From contig QMLT01000021.1 in assembly GCA_003646875.1 (NCBI GenBank), positions 1 through 13,184 on the forward strand: DNA of 13,184 nt, given 5' to 3'. A model generated the notes under the pieces. That model searched no databases and was not told the origin of the DNA. It saw only the letters and a program-made list of their open reading frames with translations. Below are positions 8,104-13,184 of the stretch, in pieces. This DNA is from Deltaproteobacteria bacterium. GTDB taxonomy: Bacteria > Desulfobacterota > DSM-4660 > Desulfatiglandales > B25-G16. Numbering within the stretch: the stretch's first letter is position 1; every line of letters begins with the position of its first letter. The translations under genes were made by a program, and so were the position numbers.

Positions 8104-8588
8104 TCTTTCGTTAACCCCTTTGCCCGCAATGTTAGACCTTCTTTGTATTGATCCAATCTCTTGGCAATGTTTGAATACTTGAGCGCAAGTATTTGGGCAG
8201 CAAATACCCCGGCATTCCGGGCGCCGCCTTTCCCAATTGCCATAGTAGCTACAGGAACACCTGGAGGCATCTGAGCTGTTGAAAGGAGGGAGTCTATTCC
8301 CCTAAGAGGAGAGGAGTCAATAGGTACCCCAATAACCGGTAATGTGGTATAGGAAGCGAGCGCCCCAGCGAGATGGGCTGCCCAGCCAGCCCCTGCAATA
8401 AGGACCTCTATTCCCCTATGAGAGGCATTAATGGCATAATCCCTCGTTTTGTCTGGGGACCTGTGAGCAGAAGATACGGTGATTTCGAAATTTATGTCCA
8501 TCTCCTTTAGTGTCTTTACACACTCATCCATAATATCACTGTCAGAGACGCTCCCCATGACTATACCTACTAATGGTTTATCTTGCAT
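8100..8588 (-). CDS. purE: N5-carboxyaminoimidazole ribonucleotide mutase (class I PurE)
   Basis: This cytoplasmic enzyme of de novo purine synthesis moves the carboxyl group of N5-CAIR to give CAIR. The 162 residues match class I PurE length. The signatures are MGSVSDSD (11-18), VSSAHRSP with the catalytic histidine H42, IAGAGWAAHLAG, a GVPIDSSPLRGIDSLLS-type loop and QMPPGVPVATMAIGK. ATG 8588 is preceded by AAGGA with an 8-nt spacer, a convincing start. It is the first gene of a four-gene operon with tsaC, rapZ and a beta-helix protein. purK and other pur genes are not in the window, so it cannot be seen whether the ATP-dependent PurK partner exists. Transcription probably starts at the TATAAT promoter about 80 nt upstream. 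Confidence 0.96.
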   Translation of the reverse strand: MQDKPLVGIVMGSVSDSDIMDECVKTLKEMDINFEITVSSAHRSPDKTRDYAINASHRGIEVLIAGAGWAAHLAGALASYTTLPVIGVPIDSSPLRGIDSLLSTAQMPPGVPVATMAIGKGGARNAGVFAAQILALKYSNIAKRLDQYKEGLTLRAKGLTKD

Positions 8589-8618
8589 AATCGTTATCCT
8601 TGTTTAGGTGTGTGCGGT

Positions 8619-8635
8619 AGAGATTTCTTATCTCC
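8619..8635 (-). other. Small hairpin in the purE 5' leader
   Basis: On the - strand, GGAGAT and ATCTCT flank the 5-nt loop AAGAA, giving five Watson-Crick pairs plus one G-U. It sits about midway between the inferred transcription start (about 8662) and the purE start. The 5' arm includes an AAGGAG-like sequence with no start codon behind it. It is too small to be a known riboswitch, and no U-tract follows, so it is not a terminator. It may affect mRNA stability or be fortuitous. Confidence 0.3.
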
Positions 8636-8638
8636 TTA

Positions 8639-8691
8639 ATTAGGCAATAGTATTTAAGTAACACCCTTATTATACTGATTTAATGCCTAAT
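8639..8691. repeat. 8-bp perfect inverted repeat bracketing the purE promoter (possible operator)
   Basis: ATTAGGCA at 8639-8646 and TGCCTAAT at 8684-8691 are exact inverted copies separated by 37 bp. One arm runs into the -35 hexamer of the inferred purE promoter. The other lies just downstream of the inferred start site, so the -10 box is enclosed. Centre-to-centre spacing is 45 bp, a little over four helical turns, which would suit binding of two dimers or a loop. A chance occurrence in about 200 bp is not negligible, and no regulator is identified. Confidence 0.35.
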
Positions 8692-8696
8692 CGCAA
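8669..8696 (-). promoter_or_regulatory. Sigma70-type promoter for purE-tsaC-rapZ operon
   Basis: On the - strand, TTGCGA (8696-8691) and a perfect TATAAT (8674-8669) are separated by 16 bp. Transcription would begin near 8662, leaving a leader of about 73 nt before the purE ATG. The -35 box matches 4 of 6 consensus positions. It is the only good promoter-like sequence upstream of the operon in this gap. Confidence 0.55.
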
Positions 8697-8731
8697 GAAT
8701 CTTCTCATTCAACGGACAAATCTCATTTTTC

Positions 8732-8760
8732 TTGTTATCGCAAAATTCTTCTGGTAATAT
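8732..8760 (+). promoter_or_regulatory. Sigma70-type promoter for the fmdB-like gene
   Basis: TTGTTA (8732-8737) and TAATAT (8755-8760) are separated by 17 bp, and the -10 box carries the extended TGn element (TG at 8752-8753). Transcription would start near 8767. That leaves a very short leader, about 17 nt, containing the Shine-Dalgarno AAGGAG (8773-8778), which sits 5 nt before the ATG at 8784. Confidence 0.55.
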
Positions 8761-8783
8761 GTCAAAAAAAGCAAGGAGAAGCA

Positions 8784-9269
8784 ATGCCTATCTATGAATT
8801 CTACTGTGAAAGATGCAATACCATCTTTAATTTTTACTCAAAATCAACAAGCACAAGTAAACAACCGCTCTGCCCTCAGTGCAAAACAATGAAATTAAAA
8901 CGATTTCTATCGAGCTTTTCTTTCTTAAGGGAAAGCTCTGAGGGAAATAGGGAAGAATCGATCCCTTTTGATGATGAGAAAATGGAAAAGGCTGTTGCTA
9001 TGCTTGCGCAGGAAGGTGAAAACATTAACGAAGATGATCCGAAGCAGGCCGCTCATTTGATGCGCAGGCTTTCTGAGATGACAGGCGTAGATATGGGAAA
9101 AGGGATGAAGGAAGCAATGGACAGGCTTGAGGCGGGGGAGGATCCTGAGAAAATTGAGGAGGAGATGGGAGATATCCTGGAGGAGGACCCATTTGCTCTC
9201 CCTGAAAAAAAGGTAGTAAGGGAAAAAAATAAAGCCCCATTTAAAGACGAAACCCTTTATGAACTATAG
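8784..9269 (+). CDS. FmdB-family zinc ribbon protein with long acidic C-terminal tail
   Basis: This is a 161-residue protein. The first about 45 residues form an FmdB-type zinc ribbon: MPIYEFYCERC opening, with zinc ligands C8, C11, C30 and C33. FmdB proteins were first noted as putative regulators near formamidase genes. Their real role is mostly unproven, and many family members are only about 70-110 residues. Here the remainder is a highly charged, Glu/Asp-rich helical region containing an LMRRLSEMTGVDMGKGM-like segment and ending in a Lys-rich stretch, with no recognised domain. A strong Shine-Dalgarno sequence AAGGAG, 5 nt before ATG 8784, and an extended -10 promoter support the start. 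The gene appears monocistronic, divergent from purE and convergent with the DUF364 gene, with 8 nt between stop codons. Function is unknown; zinc-dependent nucleic-acid or protein binding is a plausible inference. Confidence 0.85.
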   Translation: MPIYEFYCERCNTIFNFYSKSTSTSKQPLCPQCKTMKLKRFLSSFSFLRESSEGNREESIPFDDEKMEKAVAMLAQEGENINEDDPKQAAHLMRRLSEMTGVDMGKGMKEAMDRLEAGEDPEKIEEEMGDILEEDPFALPEKKVVREKNKAPFKDETLYEL

Positions 9270-9277
9270 GCCTGCAT

Positions 9278-10000
9278 TCACCTTCCCAGAGGACAGAAAT
9301 GGTTTAAGTTTAAAAGCCTAGCTGCGCCGCTTATTGTTATCCCGTAAAAGATTATAGGAACATACCCTGTAAAATTATCTATGGTATCATTAACCAGGGT
9401 TGTTCCGGTGGCAAGAATCAGATCCGCCCATTTTTTGATTTCTTTGTATGCCTCTGGATCCTCTACCATCACGCCTGATTTAACGGTTCCGATATTTTGG
9501 GGATCTCTATCACAAATTCTGACCTCAAAATTACGAGATACTTCCTCAAGTAGGCGTGGTTGATGTCCTATCATCCCTATCCTTTTAGGTGAGAAGGGTA
9601 AAAGGACATCTTTTAGGTAAGTGGCACATCTCACGGGATCTTCGTCTTTGCAGTGGCAGCTCTTTTTGATTACCCCTATTTTTCTTAACACAGCATTGGC
9701 AGTTGCTACAAAAAGGGCCCTGTGAAAATTGGAATCCATGGGGAGATTAATTACCTGAGAGAGGCTCCCAGAAAAATTTCCGGTGTGATCAGAGTATGCA
9801 TGGCCCTTAACACCTTGAAAAACCGCCTGCATTATTCGCTCTTTCCCCTTTAGTAATGGATAATCGTTGTGAACCGGTTTGCCTATAGCTTCCTCAGGCG
9901 TTAGAGGCCGTGCAAAAACAGAAACCATTTCATTTTCAATGGCATGTTCGGTAATATGGTTCCGCATCTCTTTTCTAACTCTATTTAAAAGGGTTCCCAT
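9278..10000 (-). CDS. DUF364 putative heavy-metal-chelation protein (DUF4213 + Rossmann-like domains)
   Basis: This 240-residue protein resembles Pfam PF04016 (DUF364), whose structurally characterised member from Desulfitobacterium combines an enolase N-terminal-like fold with a Rossmann-like domain and was proposed to bind heavy metals. The N-terminal half holds a GHAYSD-type segment and the ALFVATANAVL helix. A CHCKDEDPVRCA motif precedes the Rossmann-like domain, which begins KRIGMIGHQPRLLEE and continues with ICDRDPQNIG and ADLILATGTTLVNDT. The frame is open to a further ATG at 10057, but that would overlap the preceding gene by 55 nt. The ATG at 10000 has AAAGGGA 6 nt upstream and lies just past that gene's stop, so it is preferred (an ATG at 10006 is also possible). 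It is the last gene of the molybdopterin/ABC operon. No catalytic activity is known, and a role in handling the imported metal or the cofactor is inferred from context. Confidence 0.82.
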   Translation of the reverse strand: MGTLLNRVRKEMRNHITEHAIENEMVSVFARPLTPEEAIGKPVHNDYPLLKGKERIMQAVFQGVKGHAYSDHTGNFSGSLSQVINLPMDSNFHRALFVATANAVLRKIGVIKKSCHCKDEDPVRCATYLKDVLLPFSPKRIGMIGHQPRLLEEVSRNFEVRICDRDPQNIGTVKSGVMVEDPEAYKEIKKWADLILATGTTLVNDTIDNFTGYVPIIFYGITISGAARLLNLNHFCPLGR

Positions 10001-10002
10001 TA

Positions 10003-11025
10003 TCATCCCTTTCCGAATGGGCAGATTGGATACGTGCATTTTGGGCAATTCAGGCATAGTCCACCGTGGCCCAGGCGAACAATATCCTCTCTGGTAACCC
10101 TGTCCCCGGACATGGCCCTTGGAAGAAAGATATCAAGCACGGTGGCCTTGTAATAGAAAAGCGCGGCAGGTATACCAAGAATAGGAATATCCCCCATATA
10201 GGCAAGAGCAAACATGGCGCCTGGAAGAATAGGAGATCCGTAGGATATAAGTTTAGCGCCTGAAGAGATAATTCCATCAAGGGTAACATCATCTGCATCC
10301 ACGGAAAGGCCACCGGTGGTAATAATGACATCACAACCATCTTTTGCCATCTGCCTTATTGCTCGAGATATTGCCTTCTTTTCATCAGGGCAAATTTGGT
10401 GTGATATAATTTTTCCACCAAGGGATTGAACCTTGAGGGATAGGATATCTAAAGAATAGTCTTTAACCCTGCCGGAGGAAACCTCTTCCCCTGTAGCTAC
10501 TACACCAACTTTGCTTCTTGAGAATGGAAGAAGCCTTAACAGAGGGCCCTTATCCCTGATTTCTTCTACTATTGGCCAGAATTCGGACTCTTCTATGGCA
10601 ACTGGTATAATCCTCGTAGCTGCCACAGTCATACCTTCAAAGCACACAGTATTTTGATGAATGGTTGAGCAAATGATTGTTTCAGTCTGGTTTATAGATG
10701 TTAGCAGATTGATATTGATTTTAAATAGACCATTAATCTGGGCCTTTATATTAAACCTCCCCTCGCTCGGACCTTCAAGGGTAAACCATTTTTGTTGAAA
10801 TGACTCGGCCAGAACCTTAGCGGCATTATCCTCATGGATATAGCCTTTGTCAGGGTCAAAAACATACACATTGCTCTTTCCCATATCCCTCAAGACAGCG
10901 AGGTCCTTTTTACTTAGGATATGCCCCTTCTTAAAGGCAGGTCCTTTTGATTTTCCTGGAATTATCCGTGTGATGTCATGGGCCAGGGGTTTTCCAACAG
11001 CCTTCTCGATTGATAATTTAATCAT
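10003..11025 (-). CDS. MoeA/Mog-type molybdopterin-binding protein with C-terminal four-cysteine tail
   Basis: This is a 340-residue protein. The N-terminal part has MoeA-like features (GPAFKKGHILSKKDLAVL). The C-terminal half is a MoCF-biosynthesis fold, with VGVVATGEEV and the ITTGGLSVDADDV loop that corresponds to the TGG-S-x-D molybdopterin-binding signature. Such domains bind molybdopterin or its adenylate and help insert molybdenum or bind finished cofactor. It is shorter than canonical MoeA (about 400), so it may be an accessory or sensing protein, not MoeA itself. The last 17 residues carry C324-x2-C327-x2-C330-x4-C335 followed by PFGKG, which could hold zinc or an Fe-S cluster. ATG 11025 is chosen because AAGGTGG lies 5 nt upstream; a GTG at 11034 would overlap that site. 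It lies 44 nt after the nucleotidyltransferase gene and its stop is at the DUF364 start. Confidence 0.86.
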   Translation of the reverse strand: MIKLSIEKAVGKPLAHDITRIIPGKSKGPAFKKGHILSKKDLAVLRDMGKSNVYVFDPDKGYIHEDNAAKVLAESFQQKWFTLEGPSEGRFNIKAQINGLFKININLLTSINQTETIICSTIHQNTVCFEGMTVAATRIIPVAIEESEFWPIVEEIRDKGPLLRLLPFSRSKVGVVATGEEVSSGRVKDYSLDILSLKVQSLGGKIISHQICPDEKKAISRAIRQMAKDGCDVIITTGGLSVDADDVTLDGIISSGAKLISYGSPILPGAMFALAYMGDIPILGIPAALFYYKATVLDIFLPRAMSGDRVTREDIVRLGHGGLCLNCPKCTYPICPFGKG

Positions 11026-11069
11026 ACACACCACCTTGATATCTAACTCACGGAATTTTTTTGGATGAA

Positions 11070-11741
11070 TCAGTTAATTACTTCCAATCGTTTGAGATCC
11101 TGGGGAGTATCAATATCCCATATAACTGAATCATCCTGCCATAGTATTTTTTTTACTGCTTTTGGGTATTTTTTGAGAAGAGATCTTAGACCGACATCTC
11201 CTCTGAGCTTGGCAATATCATTCTTAAACCGATTGAAATCGACAATTACTGGGTGACCTGTAATGTCCTTGAAAACAGGAAGAAGAATTCCGACTCTTTC
11301 ATCGAGGAACTTGTTAATAAAAAAGTTGATCGTTTTTGATGATAAAAGAGGCAGATCTGCAAGAGAGACCACAATTCCACCAGCCTTTTCGTTGTCTGTT
11401 AGACAGCCCACTCCCTTTTTAATGGAAGAAGACATCCCTTTGTGGAAATTCTCATTAATGATCAGTCGTCCATCCCCCCATTTGCATGAAAAGGCATGCC
11501 ATGTATCAAACCTTTTTCCCATTTTTAACCTGGAGAATGCAAATATCTCTGTTTTCTGCCTGATAATCTTTCCAAGACTCGGTGAAACTACAACTATTAA
11601 TGGTAAAATTTGACTTTGCAGGTGGATCCCAAGGGCCCTTTCAAAAAGCGTCTCACCAGATGGAAGAGAAGCGAGGAGCTTTTCAGATCCAAATCGTTCG
11701 GAACCTCCTGCTCCTAACAGGATGCCAGGAATGTATTTCAT
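11070..11741 (-). CDS. MocA/MobA-like molybdenum cofactor nucleotidyltransferase
   Basis: This is a 223-residue GT-A type nucleotidyltransferase. The N-terminal loop GAGGSERFGSEKLL fits the MocA/MobA pattern (A-G-x-S-x-R-x-G-x-x-K). Later motifs are NFHKGMSSSIKKG, SLADLPLL (metal/nucleotide-binding aspartate), GHPVI and WDIDTPQDL, all typical of the MocA/YgfJ branch. MocA joins CMP, and MobA joins GMP, to molybdopterin cofactor. The GMSSSI segment favours the MocA-like branch, i.e. cytosine dinucleotide cofactor for molybdenum hydroxylases, but specificity is not certain from sequence. Between the first third and the GMSSS motif there seems to be an insertion of roughly 25 residues (around 65-100) relative to compact homologues. 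ATG 11741 directly follows the ATPase stop (TAGATG) and has a strong GAGGGGAG Shine-Dalgarno site. Operon context with an importer and a molybdopterin-binding protein supports a cofactor role. Confidence 0.85.
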   Translation of the reverse strand: MKYIPGILLGAGGSERFGSEKLLASLPSGETLFERALGIHLQSQILPLIVVVSPSLGKIIRQKTEIFAFSRLKMGKRFDTWHAFSCKWGDGRLIINENFHKGMSSSIKKGVGCLTDNEKAGGIVVSLADLPLLSSKTINFFINKFLDERVGILLPVFKDITGHPVIVDFNRFKNDIAKLRGDVGLRSLLKKYPKAVKKILWQDDSVIWDIDTPQDLKRLEVIN

Positions 11742-12785
11742 CTATACTCCCCTCAGGTTTCTTAGAGGCAATATAAAAAAGACATCACTTCCTGCACCGA
11801 GATTCTCGGAAATGAAATCTTCATTCCTAATCCTTGCAAGGATTTCTTTGGTTTTTGTTTTTATCTTAAGGGAAATAATAGAATTATGAGAAATTTCTTC
11901 CACGATAGTCCCTCTGAATCTATTGATTGGTGGGCCAGGGGGCTCATTTCTACTAACATAGATATCATCGGGAGAGATTGCAATTTTGCTGAGCCTTTCT
12001 CTCTCCCACACCGTTATTATCGTAAGCCCTTCGCAGCTTGCCTTAACGAGACCATTGTCTAAGACCTCGTAATTATCACAATCAAAGATATTTGGCGCTC
12101 CCAAAAAATTGGCCACCTTATCCCCATTAGGGCTAAAGAAAATCTCCTGGGGTGTTGCAACCTGTTCCAATCTGCCTGAGTCAATGACCGCAAGACGATC
12201 GCCCATCTCTTCAGCCTCTTTGAAATCATGGGTGACAAAGATTGTCGTTAGACCGAGTCCTTTTAAGATCCTCTTGAACTCGATCCTCAGGTATTTCCTG
12301 GTCTTCACATCAAGGCTATTAAAGGGTTCATCCAACAGGAGGATCCTGGGAGATGGTGCGATTGCCCTGGCCAGGGCTACCCTCTGCTTCTCCCCACCGC
12401 TCAGGTCTCTGGGGTATCTGCCTATAAGATGGCCTATGTTTAGCAAGTTGCACATTTCATTTAATCTATCCTCAATCTGATCTTGCCCCAATTTTTTTAT
12501 CAATAATCCATAGATAATATTGGACCTTACATCGAGATGGGGGAATAATGCTAGGTCTTGAAATAGATAACTAGTTCCCCTACTGCTAACCGGTATCTTA
12601 TCTATAGGCTCACCATCGAAGAGTATCGATCCTTCATAAGGGATTAAACCGGAGATAATATTTAGCAGGGTTGTCTTGCCAGCGCCTGTAGGCCCCAGAA
12701 GCACCAAAAGCTCGCCACTCGATATCTTTAAGCTTATATTTCGACAGATAAAATTACTAATGTTTCTGAGCTCTATAGTCGGCAT
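11742..12785 (-). CDS. ABC importer ATPase with C-terminal TOBE-like region (ModC/WtpC/PotA type)
   Basis: This 347-residue ATPase powers an import complex at the inner membrane face. Walker A is GPTGAGKTT (31-39), the Q-loop is FQD (75-77), the signature is LSGGEKQRVALARA (128-141), Walker B is ILLLDEP (148-154) and the H-loop is VTHD (184-187). All are intact. Residues about 215-347 form the regulatory extension: an APNIFDCD segment, an IAISPDDIYVSR strand and a TOBE-like beta-barrel (about 285-347), as in ModC, WtpC or PotA-type ATPases. Substrates of this ATPase class include molybdate, tungstate, sulfate and polyamines. The molybdopterin neighbours favour molybdate or tungstate. The permease encoded just upstream (1 nt between its stop and this ATG) is instead NitT/TauT-like, whose usual ATPases are about 260 residues and lack TOBE, an uncommon pairing. 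Confidence 0.9.
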   Translation of the reverse strand: MPTIELRNISNFICRNISLKISSGELLVLLGPTGAGKTTLLNIISGLIPYEGSILFDGEPIDKIPVSSRGTSYLFQDLALFPHLDVRSNIIYGLLIKKLGQDQIEDRLNEMCNLLNIGHLIGRYPRDLSGGEKQRVALARAIAPSPRILLLDEPFNSLDVKTRKYLRIEFKRILKGLGLTTIFVTHDFKEAEEMGDRLAVIDSGRLEQVATPQEIFFSPNGDKVANFLGAPNIFDCDNYEVLDNGLVKASCEGLTIITVWERERLSKIAISPDDIYVSRNEPPGPPINRFRGTIVEEISHNSIISLKIKTKTKEILARIRNEDFISENLGAGSDVFFILPLRNLRGV

Positions 12786-12786
12786 A

Positions 12787-13184
12787 TTATCGCCATTTGC
12801 CAGTTAATCTGTACTCCATATAGAGAAAGAACTTTTCAAAAAAGAGGCACATCACAGCAAGGACTATCAAACATACTATGACAATATCTATACGGATTAA
12901 ACTCTCTGCCCTCATAAGTAACGCCCCAATACCGGTGGGAATAGCTACCATTTCAGCGGCTATTATGGTCCGCCATGCCATTCCAGCTTCCAGTCTCAAA
13001 CCGGTAAATATGCTCGGAAGGGCTAAAGGCAAGGCTATTGTAGTCAAGATATTTCTTTCAGATGCCCCTAAGGTCTTTGCAGCCTTGATAAGATTTCTAT
13101 CTACGGTTTTGATACCGGTGACGGTGTTGTAAAGCACCGGGAAGAATGAACAGATAAATATTATTATGATGGGAAGCATCTCAC
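12787..13184 (-). CDS. NitT/TauT (SsuC)-type ABC transporter permease, C-terminal part (N-terminus outside window)
   Basis: The frame is open through the window edge, so only about the last 131 residues are visible and the first in-frame ATG (13179) is internal. The fragment carries the cytoplasmic EAA coupling loop (IKAAKTLGASERNILTTIALP, split here by a short gap: IKAAKTLGAS then LPLALPSIFTGLRL). The preceding FFPVLYNTVTGIKTVD helix, the following GMAWRTIIAAEM segment, a final hydrophobic helix (VIVCLIVLAVMCLFFEKF) and a YRLTGKWR tail are together typical of NitT/TauT/SsuC-family permeases for nitrate, sulfonates, taurine and similar. They are unlike ModB, although EAA loops are shared widely. 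The ATPase gene starts 1 nt after the stop. A substrate-binding protein is expected further upstream. Substrate is not determinable. Confidence 0.88.
   Translation of the reverse strand, partial: EMLPIIIIFICSFFPVLYNTVTGIKTVDRNLIKAAKTLGASERNILTTIALPLALPSIFTGLRLEAGMAWRTIIAAEMVAIPTGIGALLMRAESLIRIDIVIVCLIVLAVMCLFFEKFFLYMEYRLTGKWR

Noticed and set aside
8589..8662. Purine riboswitch or molybdenum-cofactor riboswitch in the intergenic region.
   Set aside because: The purE leader is only about 73 nt, with one small hairpin, and shows no conserved three-way junction core; no long leader exists for the molybdopterin operon in this window.
8683..8757. Small + strand frame of 24 codons in the divergent intergenic region (basic start, hydrophobic end).
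   Set aside because: No Shine-Dalgarno sequence precedes its ATG, it runs through the inferred fmdB promoter, and a frame this short is expected by chance.
9223..9260. Possible - strand terminator after the DUF364 gene: ATAAAG/CTTTAT arms with a T-run.
   Set aside because: The 6-bp stem is AT-rich with a 20-nt loop and it lies within the fmdB-like coding sequence; the T-run reflects lysine codons on the other strand.
9278..10057. Longer DUF364 protein beginning at the ATG at 10057.
   Set aside because: It would overlap the preceding gene by 55 nt, and the extra 19 residues are translated from that gene's Cys-tail region; the ATG at 10000 has a good Shine-Dalgarno site.
1..13184. Mobile elements, CRISPR arrays, tRNA/rRNA genes, defence systems.
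   Set aside because: I saw no transposase or integrase motifs, no regularly spaced direct repeats, no cloverleaf or rRNA signatures, and no toxin or nuclease defence genes.

Overview
The window is a gene-dense, moderately AT-rich bacterial chromosome segment. It has no RNA genes, mobile elements or CRISPR arrays that I can see. The gene content suggests an anaerobic bacterium of the Desulfobacterota (former Deltaproteobacteria) or a neighbouring lineage. The pointers are a PilS/NtrB-like kinase beside a TIGR03960/DUF2344 radical SAM fusion and RNase G, an FmdB-like zinc ribbon protein, a DUF364 protein, and molybdopterin genes beside an ABC importer. This is inference from gene content, and the taxonomic confidence is low to moderate.

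Left block (1-5319, + strand): the C-terminal part of a membrane sensor histidine kinase cut by the window edge, a large radical SAM protein with a B12-binding-like N-terminus fused to a DUF2344 domain, and ribonuclease G (rng). The radical SAM gene and rng lie 12 nt apart and are probably cotranscribed. The role of the radical SAM protein is unknown. Its neighbour hints at RNA or the translation machinery.

Middle block (8588 down to 5333, - strand): a tight four-gene operon, purE > tsaC > rapZ > a GlmU-like left-handed beta-helix protein. Each junction overlaps or abuts (TTGA, TAAATG, TAATG). It joins purine synthesis, tRNA t6A synthesis, a RapZ/YvcJ nucleotide-binding regulator and a sugar-nucleotide-type beta-helix protein. 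A 195-nt divergent intergenic region (8589-8783) carries a good sigma70-type promoter for each side. The purE promoter is bracketed by an 8-bp perfect inverted repeat. The + strand gene leaving this region encodes an FmdB-family zinc ribbon protein with a long acidic tail (8784-9269).

Right block (13184 down to 9278, - strand): a compact five-gene operon running in from beyond the window. It encodes a NitT/TauT-type ABC permease (partial), an ABC ATPase with a C-terminal TOBE-like regulatory region, a MocA/MobA-like nucleotidyltransferase, a MoeA/Mog-type molybdopterin-binding protein with a four-cysteine tail, and a DUF364 putative heavy-metal-chelation protein. Together they look like an uptake-plus-cofactor-handling module, probably for molybdenum, tungsten or a related oxyanion or metal. 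This is the best candidate for an incompletely described system here. The substrate cannot be fixed from sequence, and the substrate-binding protein should lie upstream of the window.

No stretch over 300 bases lacks a gene. The largest gap is the 195-nt divergent promoter region.
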